Shown here one piece after another: positions 1 to 4,981 of a DNA stretch of 7,106 nt. The notes under the pieces are model-generated. The model did no database searches, was not told where the DNA came from, and worked only from the letters and a program-made list of their open reading frames with translations. The translations under genes were made by a program, and so were the position numbers. Each line of letters opens with the position of its first letter. The stretch's first letter is position 1. This DNA comes from Collinsella aerofaciens (GTDB lineage Bacteria > Actinomycetota > Coriobacteriia > Coriobacteriales > Coriobacteriaceae), in contig RQCP01000033.1 of NCBI GenBank assembly GCA_008668235.1, positions 1-7,106 of the forward strand, in the 5' to 3' direction.

Positions 1-2
1 AA

Positions 3-491
3 CGGCAGGGCCAGGCGAGCAACTCGTCCGGTCTCGGGCGCATCGCCCCTTGCCGGATTCAGATTCGACAAGGGGCGACCATTGTGCAATCGCAAGAAGA
101 TGACGGGGCGGAATGTCAATCCTGGTCTAACAGAGCCTTAATTAAAGACATCACCGGTGCCACAAAGAGTGCCTTCATAGCCGCATCCTACGCATCCGCC
201 GCATGCCTCACGAAACTCACCACCACACTCGCAGGCGCAGCCGCCCGTGGGATTACCCTTGAGGTTTATGTTGCCTCACCTCCGCGCGATGACGCGAAAG
301 CGATTTTTGCCGAGATGAACGTCGACTATTCCGTCAAGGCCAAAGGGCGGCTGTGCGCGGCCGTGATTGACGAGGAAACTGTCTGGTACGGGACTATCCC
401 GCTGCTGGCATTCCCCAAGAAAGAAGACCGCAGCATCCGTTTCAAAAGCAACGAAGTCGCCGCTGAGTTTTTGAGCGAAATCCAGCAATGA
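3..491 (+). CDS. C-terminal part of a PLD-like domain protein, 5' end outside the window, degenerate active site
   Basis: The reading frame is open from the left edge, so this is probably the 3' end of a longer gene. A GTG at 84 with AGGGG eight bases upstream could alternatively start a 135-residue protein. Numbering from that GTG, residues 18-50 (ALIKDITGATKSAFIAASYA and following) look like the first helix and strand of a phospholipase-D-like domain. The segment RLCAAVIDEETVWYGTIPLL (about 89-108) matches the shape of the HKD signature H-x-K-x4-D-x6-G-S. The final Asp, the x6 spacing and the Gly are kept, but His is Arg, Lys is Cys and Ser is Thr. PLD domains of this WYG type commonly sit at the C-terminus of helicase or restriction-like proteins (family knowledge). 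With two key residues lost this copy is probably not catalytic and may only bind nucleic acid. Whether a helicase lies upstream cannot be seen here. Confidence 0.6.
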   Translation, partial: RQGQASNSSGLGRIAPCRIQIRQGATIVQSQEDDGAECQSWSNRALIKDITGATKSAFIAASYASAACLTKLTTTLAGAAARGITLEVYVASPPRDDAKAIFAEMNVDYSVKAKGRLCAAVIDEETVWYGTIPLLAFPKKEDRSIRFKSNEVAAEFLSEIQQ

Positions 492-532
492 GGAGAACCG
501 GGGGCCGCAGCAGCGAACGGGGCGCGCCTATC

Positions 533-599
533 AGTTGCGGTGAAATAGGGACTGTTTTTGGCCAATCGACCGCAAATCAGTCCCTATTCCACCGCAACT
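533..599. repeat. Interspersed palindromic repeat, copy 1 (22-bp arms)
   Basis: The arms 533-554 and 578-599 are complementary over 22 positions with one exception (A543 against C589), around a 23-nt loop that contains GGCCAAT. In a minus-strand transcript that exception becomes a G-U wobble, so the stem is then continuous. It starts 13 nt past the stop codon of the YafQ-like toxin (minus strand) and 42 nt past the stop of the PLD gene (plus strand), so it fits a hairpin shared by two convergent gene ends. There is no clear U-run after either arm, so it is not a classical intrinsic terminator. A second family member lies at 6772-6836. Confidence 0.85.
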
Positions 600-612
600 T
601 GGAAATCGGCGA

Positions 613-921
613 TCAGCCCAGCGGACCCTGAAACAGTTCCTCATGCGAGCCCATTCTCACCAGCCTAATCACTGGGTTAGTCTTATGGGGAAGATAAAGA
701 ACGACCACATCGACCAAGCCATCGGATAGGTGGAAATCGATGTGGCCGTTGTAGTTTCCGCCCGGGTTTGAGAGCTCGTGGGCGCCATACTCCGCCGGAA
801 GTGACCCATGAGCCACAAGCTCTGCAACCGCCGCTTTAAACTCACTTTTTAGCTGCGGATGCATGCGCATCGTTCGTTTGTAGTCCGCCTTAAATTGAGC
901 CTCGACTTTAATCTCGAACAT
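613..921 (-). CDS. YafQ/RelE-superfamily toxin of a type II toxin-antitoxin pair
   Basis: The predicted protein has 102 residues, the usual size for a RelE/YafQ toxin. YafQ is a ribosome-dependent mRNA endonuclease that cuts translated mRNA unless bound by its antitoxin (family knowledge). The typical pattern is visible: an N-terminal F-x-x-D-Y-K-R segment (residues 10-16), AHELSNPGGNYNGHIDFHLSD (47-67), then RLVRMGSHEELF (86-97). His48, His64, Asp67, His93 and Phe97 fall roughly where the E. coli YafQ catalytic residues H50, H63, D67, H87 and F91 lie, so the toxin looks intact. The ATG is two bases past the antitoxin stop. Its ribosome binding site GAGGAA (minus strand, 932-927) overlaps the last antitoxin codons, which points to coupled translation. 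It is the second gene of the pair and ends just before palindrome copy 1. Confidence 0.85.
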   Translation of the reverse strand: MFEIKVEAQFKADYKRTMRMHPQLKSEFKAAVAELVAHGSLPAEYGAHELSNPGGNYNGHIDFHLSDGLVDVVVLYLPHKTNPVIRLVRMGSHEELFQGPLG

Positions 922-923
922 CG

Positions 924-1223
924 CTATTCCTCATCGAGGAATGACATAAGCTCATCAGCGTTATTGAATGACGGGCTATCGTCCGGCAAAATCCCCAACT
1001 CATGAGCCTCGGCGATCACCATGGCACGCCTCGTCGCCTCGTTGGGCATCTCCGCCCTTCCTACAATCTCAAAAGGAATCTTTCGCTGATTTACCAGCTG
1101 CCGAACGGCAAGATTGAGATAGGAATTGAGGCTGAGGCCGACCGAATCCAAGAACTCAGTCGCCTGCTCCTTGAGCCCCTCTTCGAGGCGAACCGTCGTA
1201 GGCTTAACCGTTGCAGTAGACAT
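924..1223 (-). CDS. RelB/DinJ-family antitoxin
   Basis: The predicted protein has 99 residues and starts MSTATVKPTTVRLEEGLKEQ. It is the antitoxin partner of the adjacent YafQ-like toxin. RelB/DinJ antitoxins bind operator DNA as ribbon-helix-helix dimers through the N-terminus and wrap the toxin with the C-terminus (family knowledge). Residues 8-45 (TTVRLEEGLKEQATEFLDSV, then GLSLNSYLNLAVRQLV) fit the strand-helix-helix pattern, including the characteristic G-L-S/T-x-x turn before the second helix. Residues 46-60, with QRKIPFEI, match the common RelB/DinJ linker. The acidic tail ending NADELMSFLDEE is typical of the toxin-binding part. I chose the ATG at 1223 over an upstream ATG at 1316 because AAGGAGG lies six bases before it and the family similarity begins there. 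The upstream 31 codons would cover the promoter and operator region. Confidence 0.88.
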   Translation of the reverse strand: MSTATVKPTTVRLEEGLKEQATEFLDSVGLSLNSYLNLAVRQLVNQRKIPFEIVGRAEMPNEATRRAMVIAEAHELGILPDDSPSFNNADELMSFLDEE

Positions 1224-1229
1224 ACGCGA

Positions 1230-1236
1230 CCTCCTT
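1230..1236 (-). promoter_or_regulatory. Ribosome binding site that sets the antitoxin start
   Basis: AAGGAGG on the minus strand, six bases before the ATG at 1223. It is a near-perfect Shine-Dalgarno sequence and favours the 99-residue antitoxin over the longer open frame beginning at 1316. Confidence 0.8.
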
Positions 1237-1254
1237 GCCCTCGTCTTTTGCATC

Positions 1255-1260
1255 AGTATA
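1255..1260 (-). promoter_or_regulatory. Putative -10 element of the toxin-antitoxin promoter
   Basis: TATACT on the minus strand, five of six bases matching TATAAT, 31 nt before the antitoxin ATG. No good -35 box stands 16-18 bases upstream, and the expected -35 area lies inside the inverted repeat 1264-1313. The promoter may therefore be weak and easily covered by the antitoxin complex. Low certainty because it rests on one hexamer. Confidence 0.4.
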
Positions 1261-1263
1261 CCC

Positions 1264-1313
1264 AATATAAATGGCAACCTGACGTTAGATAGCATCAGAT
1301 TGCCATGCATATT
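1264..1313. promoter_or_regulatory. Inverted repeat, probable operator of the toxin-antitoxin pair
   Basis: The left arm 1264-1277 (AATATAAATGGCAA) and right arm 1300-1313 (TTGCCATGCATATT) are complementary at 12 of 14 positions, with a 22-bp spacer. The arms lie directly upstream of the putative -10 and 41 bp before the antitoxin ATG. RelB-type antitoxins, alone and with toxin, repress their own promoter by binding inverted repeats (family knowledge). That this is the operator is inferred from position and symmetry. Confidence 0.5.
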
Positions 1314-1337
1314 CATGTCGCGGTAGACACGATTGCT

Positions 1338-2096
1338 CTACATCAACCCGCTGAGCGCAATGTCAACGGCCTCGTTGAGGTCGTCGGTAATGTGTACCAG
1401 ATCCGGATCGAGCGGGCTGATCATACCGGCGCTCATCACCGGACCGTTAAGCCAGTCGAACAGGCCCTGCCAGTACTCGCTGCCCACCAGCACGAGCGGC
1501 ATGCGCTTGACCTTGTGCGTCTGCACCAGCGTGAGCACCTCGAACATCTCGTCGAGCGTGCCAAAGCCGCCGGGAAATACGATGGCGCCCGAGCTGTACT
1601 TAACGAACATGGTTTTGCGCACAAAGAAGTAGCGGAAGTCCATACCGAGGTTTACGTATTTGTTGAGCCCCTGTTCGTGCGGCAATTCAATGCCTAGGCC
1701 AACTGACTTGCCGTTGACACTCGCCGCTCCCCTGTTGGCCGCTTCCATGATGCCGGGGCCGCCACCGGTGATGACCGCCACGCCACGTTGCGCGATCTTG
1801 CGCCCGACGGTACGCGCCGCCTTGTAGAGCGGATCGGTCTTAGGCGTGCGGGCACTGCCGAAGATGGTCACTGCGGGGCCAAGCTCGGCAAGCGCGCCGA
1901 AGCCATCGACAAACTCGGCCTGAATGCGCAGCACGCGCCAGGGATCGGCATGCAGCCAGTCAGTCGAATCTTCGGGCGCCAGCAGGTTGGCGTAGGTGTT
2001 GTCCTTGGGAATCATGGGGCCGCGCATGACCACGGGGCCGCGGCGGTACGTCTCGTCGTAGGCGGGCTCGCCCTCGACGTTCTCATTCTTAATCAT
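1338..2096 (-). CDS. LOG-family (TIGR00730) nucleoside-5'-monophosphate phosphoribohydrolase
   Basis: The predicted protein has 252 residues. LOG-family enzymes cleave the N-glycosidic bond of nucleoside 5'-monophosphates, releasing base and ribose 5-phosphate: cytokinin nucleotides in plants and some actinobacteria, general purine nucleotides in many bacteria. They act in the cytoplasm. The Rossmann-like core starts near residue 74 with AVTIFGSART. The nucleotide loop GGGPGIMEAA is at 111-120, Arg160-Lys161 lie in FFVRKTMF, and the signature PGGFGTLDE is at 175-183, with the catalytic Glu at 183. The first 70 residues (RRGPVVMRGP, WLHADPWRVLRIQAEFVDGF) are an extension that I associate with an actinobacterial subgroup. 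The start at 2096 has AGGAG five bases upstream; an ATG at 2141 lacks support and would put a terminator hairpin inside the gene. It lies downstream of tgt on the same strand. The true substrate cannot be told from sequence. Confidence 0.9.
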   Translation of the reverse strand: MIKNENVEGEPAYDETYRRGPVVMRGPMIPKDNTYANLLAPEDSTDWLHADPWRVLRIQAEFVDGFGALAELGPAVTIFGSARTPKTDPLYKAARTVGRKIAQRGVAVITGGGPGIMEAANRGAASVNGKSVGLGIELPHEQGLNKYVNLGMDFRYFFVRKTMFVKYSSGAIVFPGGFGTLDEMFEVLTLVQTHKVKRMPLVLVGSEYWQGLFDWLNGPVMSAGMISPLDPDLVHITDDLNEAVDIALSGLM

Positions 2097-2101
2097 GGGT
2101 A

Positions 2102-2106
2102 CTCCT
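2102..2106 (-). promoter_or_regulatory. Ribosome binding site that sets the LOG start
   Basis: AGGAG on the minus strand, five bases before the ATG at 2096. It begins 4 nt after the U-rich tract of the terminator at 2111-2159, so no promoter can fit between the terminator and this site. Confidence 0.75.
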
Positions 2107-2110
2107 ATCG

Positions 2111-2159
2111 AGAAAAAGAAAACGGGCGGGGTCGACGCCATGCGTCAAACACCCGCCCG
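2111..2159 (-). terminator. Strong intrinsic terminator between tgt and LOG
   Basis: Read on the minus strand, the arm 2159-2152 (CGGGCGGG) pairs perfectly with 2130-2123 (CCCGCCCG). Two more pairs follow past a one-base bulge, and there is an inner 5-bp stem GACGC/GCGTC with a 3-nt loop (2134-2146). The U-rich tract TTTTCTTTTTCT follows directly (2122-2111). It is about 150 nt past the tgt stop, so it can end tgt transcripts, but it also sits immediately before the LOG ribosome binding site. Confidence 0.9.
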
Positions 2160-2221
2160 AGCATCAACTATTCGGTATGGTACCCACGATGCATCAAGCA
2201 CTTGCAAGCTATCGGTCAGCG

Positions 2222-2268
2222 GTCGCGCAGCCGGTGTCAGCGAATGCGACGACCGGCTGGCGCTCGAC
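2222..2268 (-). ncRNA. Stable stem-loop in the tgt-LOG spacer
   Basis: Positions 2229-2235 (AGCCGGT) pair with 2252-2258, 2225-2228 (GCGC) with 2260-2263, and 2222-2224 with 2266-2268, giving 14 base pairs with small bulges and a 16-nt loop. A smaller 6-bp hairpin (2282-2298, CACGCT/AGCGTG) lies between it and the tgt stop. Neither has a U-run. They may protect the 3' end of the tgt mRNA or be part of a structured leader for LOG. I do not recognise a known riboswitch class. Confidence 0.5.
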
Positions 2269-2308
2269 CATTGCCGTTGTCCACGCTCTGCAAGCGTGTC
2301 TGTCGCCC

Positions 2309-3448
<1,140 letters not shown>

Positions 3449-3485
3449 AAACTGGAACTCCTTGGTTGCGGTTCATACGCTGACC

Positions 3486-3491
3486 ATTATA
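3486..3491 (-). promoter_or_regulatory. tgt: -10 box of the tgt promoter
   Basis: A perfect TATAAT on the minus strand, 37 nt before the tgt ATG, giving a predicted short leader of about 30 nt. The -35 region 16-18 bases upstream does not match TTGACA. The perfect hexamer, its distance from the start and the AAGGAG site between them support a real promoter. Confidence 0.6.
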
Positions 3492-3543
3492 CGGGCAACC
3501 CGCAAGAAGCACCGACTCGACAGAAACTGATGCATTAAACGAC

Positions 3544-3675
3544 TAGTCGTCGGGGACAATCTTCAGCGCCATCTTGCAAAGAAGTGTCCCAATCTGCCGG
3601 CACTTAGGGACCGTCCCCAGGTGCCGGCAAGAGCGTCCCTTTCGACTAGTCATTTAAGAACGTCCCCAACGACTA
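3544..3675. repeat. GTCCCC-type intergenic repeat element with inverted ends, copy 1
   Basis: The ends 3544-3557 (TAGTCGTCGGGGAC) and 3662-3675 (GTCCCCAACGACTA) are inverted repeats matching at 13 of 14 positions. Inside is a near-perfect palindrome, 3596-3611 against 3613-3628, built on GCCGGCAC/GTGCCGGC and GGGAC/GTCCC. The palindromic core GACTAGTC occurs twice, at 3541-3548 inside the 12-bp palindrome ACGACTAGTCGT, and at 3644-3651. The motif GTCCC recurs several times. Blocks from this element recur in the same order and orientation near 6897-6970. No open frame of note and no transposase is present, so it looks like a non-autonomous repeat or a composite of REP-like sequences. Confidence 0.65.
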
Positions 3676-3701
3676 CATCTGGGATTATTTCCAACGGCCA
3701 A

Positions 3702-3729
3702 GGCAACGCCGATGCTCTGACAACGTCAG
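3702..3729. repeat. Third shared repeat block, copy 1
   Basis: This 28-bp stretch beginning GGCAACGCC and ending GTCAG aligns without gaps to 6943-6970 with 22 identities. In both places it follows a GAACGTCCCCAA block and precedes a hairpin-forming region, so it extends the repeat element beyond its inverted ends. Confidence 0.5.
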
Positions 3730-3732
3730 CGA

Positions 3733-3832
3733 GCGGTCGCCAGAGCGAACAAATTGGCATGAAAAGAGGACGGCATAGACCTTCTGGTCATGCCGTCCTC
3801 TTTGAATGACAAGTTGTCGCTCTGGTGACCGC
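3733..3832 (-). terminator. 100-nt near-continuous hairpin, probable terminator region of the SDR gene
   Basis: The arms 3733-3781 and 3786-3832 fold back on each other over almost their whole length around a TTCT loop. From outside inward there are 19 pairs with one bulge and one G-T, then 6 pairs in a 10-base interrupted section, then 14 perfect pairs (3763-3776 with 3790-3803), a one-base bulge and 4 more pairs. Read on the minus strand the inner stem ends in CTCTTTTC, a short U-run, about 85 nt past the SDR stop. It could end SDR transcripts, but the extra outer stem is far longer than a terminator needs. The element 3544-3675 and the 28-bp block lie directly beside it. Confidence 0.65.
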
Positions 3833-3846
3833 GCAGCGTCGGCTGG

Positions 3847-3870
3847 TCCGCCGTTCGTTAGAACGGCGGA
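3847..3870 (-). terminator. GC-rich hairpin just past the SDR stop
   Basis: TCCGCCGTTC (3847-3856) pairs perfectly with GAACGGCGGA (3861-3870) around a GTTA loop, and two more G-C pairs follow past a bulge. It begins 16 nt past the SDR stop codon. There is no U-run on the minus-strand side, so it may stabilise the mRNA end or act with the larger hairpin next to it. Confidence 0.5.
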
Positions 3871-3886
3871 ACCTGAGACGTAACCC

Positions 3887-4687
3887 CTACGGCCGCTGGC
3901 CCATGCCACCCTCGAGGGTGACAGTCTCGCCGTTCATGTACTTAAAGTCGGGACCGCAGAGCTGAACGACAACGCGGCCGATTTCCTTCTCGACGTCGCC
4001 GTAGTGGCCTGCCGGCGGCATGTGGACATTGGCCTTGAACGCCTCGGGATAGGCATCCTGGAAGTTCTCGAGCGCAGCGGTCCAAGCAAGCGGACAAACG
4101 ATATTGACGTTGATGCCGTCCTTGCCCCACTCGTTGGCGGCAACGCGAGTCAGACCACGGATGCCCTCCTTGGCGGCGGCATAGCTGCACTGACCATAGT
4201 TGCCAAACAGGCCGGCGCCCGAGGCAAAGTTGACCACGGAGCCCTTGGTCTCCTTCAGGTGCGGATAGGCCTTCTGCATGTACAGATAGGTGGCATACAG
4301 ACCGGAATAAATGGCTAGGTTAAACTGATCCATGGTATGGTCGGCGATGGTCACACCCGAGGCGCTGGCCTGAGCATTGTTGACGACGGCGTCGATGCGG
4401 CCGAACTCCTCAATGGCCTTGTCGATAACGTTCTGGACGACAGCCTCGTTGTCCTGACCAGCCGAAACATCGGCCTGAACAGGCAGAACCTTGACACCGT
4501 ACTCGGCCTCGAGGGACTCCTTGGCGGCCTCGAGCTTGGCGACGTTGCGGCCGGTGATAACGAGGTTCGCGCCCTCCTTTGCAAAAGCGATATCGATGCC
4601 GTAACCGATGGAGCCAGCGGAGCCGTCCTTAAGCGTGGCCTTGCCGCCGCCGGTGACGATCACGGTCTTACCAGTGAAAAGTCCCAT
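3887..4687 (-). CDS. Short-chain dehydrogenase/reductase, non-classical active site
   Basis: The predicted protein has 266 residues, typical for a classical-size SDR. These enzymes reduce carbonyls or oxidise alcohols with NAD(P)(H) in the cytoplasm. The cofactor loop VTGGG (11-15) is followed by about eight inserted residues before GSIGYGI (25-31), so TGxxxGxG is stretched. ITGRN (44-48) places Arg47 after the second strand, which favours NADP(H) by family knowledge. ADVS is at 72-75 and NNAQ at 103-106. Ser156 and YAAAK (Tyr169, Lys173) complete the catalytic triad. The helix that usually carries the catalytic Asn (VNLxG) reads IYSGLYATY, with Gly129 there by my alignment. The segment after PL (199-230) and the end TLEGGMGQRP are unlike typical FabG. 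I cannot name the substrate; steroid, sugar or acyl substrates are all possible. The start at 4687 has AAAGGA six bases upstream; an upstream start at 4735 adds 16 unlikely residues. Confidence 0.9.
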   Translation of the reverse strand: MGLFTGKTVIVTGGGKATLKDGSAGSIGYGIDIAFAKEGANLVITGRNVAKLEAAKESLEAEYGVKVLPVQADVSAGQDNEAVVQNVIDKAIEEFGRIDAVVNNAQASASGVTIADHTMDQFNLAIYSGLYATYLYMQKAYPHLKETKGSVVNFASGAGLFGNYGQCSYAAAKEGIRGLTRVAANEWGKDGINVNIVCPLAWTAALENFQDAYPEAFKANVHMPPAGHYGDVEKEIGRVVVQLCGPDFKYMNGETVTLEGGMGQRP

Positions 4688-4693
4688 ATAAAG

Positions 4694-4699
4694 TCCTTT
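4694..4699 (-). promoter_or_regulatory. Ribosome binding site that sets the SDR start
   Basis: AAAGGA on the minus strand, six bases before the ATG at 4687. It supports the protein starting MGLFTGKTVIVTGG rather than the longer frame beginning at 4735. Confidence 0.7.
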
Positions 4700-4966
4700 C
4701 AAATCGCGACGGGCGCACCCGCCGACTGCGCGCATCCAAATAAACGCGCCAAAAGCTGAAATGCAACTTTAACGGGTTCAAGTGAAAAATAAAGCCCATG
4801 GCAGGCGAACGGCGCAACGTCTTTCGGCGAAGGGAATGTCAAGTAAAAATTGGATAGAGTGGCCGAGTATTTGCTATCGACGCGAGCCATCGAACACGTT
4901 TTGAAACTTTGCTGCGGCGCGCGGGAAGTCGGCGCGAGACTTTATCATAGGGTGACAAACAACGAT
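4700..4966. promoter_or_regulatory. Divergent intergenic region between the SDR and the coiled-coil gene
   Basis: This stretch must hold the promoters of both genes. On the minus strand a perfect TTGACA (4842-4837) stands in front of the SDR, but the hexamer 17 bases on (CGTTGC) is a poor -10. On the plus strand TATCAT (4943-4948), five of six bases matching TATAAT, lies 33 nt before the coiled-coil ATG, without a recognisable -35. No strong operator symmetry or riboswitch is visible. A frame open from a TTG at 4850 joins the coiled-coil gene but has no ribosome binding site or family support. Confidence 0.35.
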
Positions 4967-4972
4967 GAGGAG
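4967..4972 (+). promoter_or_regulatory. Ribosome binding site that sets the coiled-coil gene start
   Basis: GAGGAG, nine bases before the ATG at 4982. It decides for a 587-residue protein starting MTDELDPQTQ rather than the 631-residue frame from TTG at 4850. Confidence 0.75.
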
Positions 4973-4981
4973 CACATACCT

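Noticed and set aside
43..78. 9-bp inverted repeat TCGCCCCTT/AAGGGGCGA near the left edge
   Set aside because: It lies inside an open reading frame and has no U-run. It could be chance in GC-rich sequence or a 5' leader hairpin if the GTG at 84 is the true start; there is not enough to call it.
2094..2141. Alternative LOG start at 2141 adding 15 residues
   Set aside because: It would translate through the terminator U-tract and stem, giving an FFF-rich leader. The ATG at 2096 has a clear AGGAG.
3621..3909. Small frames at 3621-3809 (+) and 3685-3909 (-)
   Set aside because: They run through the GTCCCC repeat and the 100-nt hairpin. Their translations reflect the repeat, and neither has a ribosome binding site or a recognisable product.
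4850..4981. Upstream extension of the coiled-coil protein from a TTG at 4850
   Set aside because: It has no ribosome binding site, the added residues look unlike the acidic N-terminus, and the ATG at 4982 has GAGGAG at good spacing.
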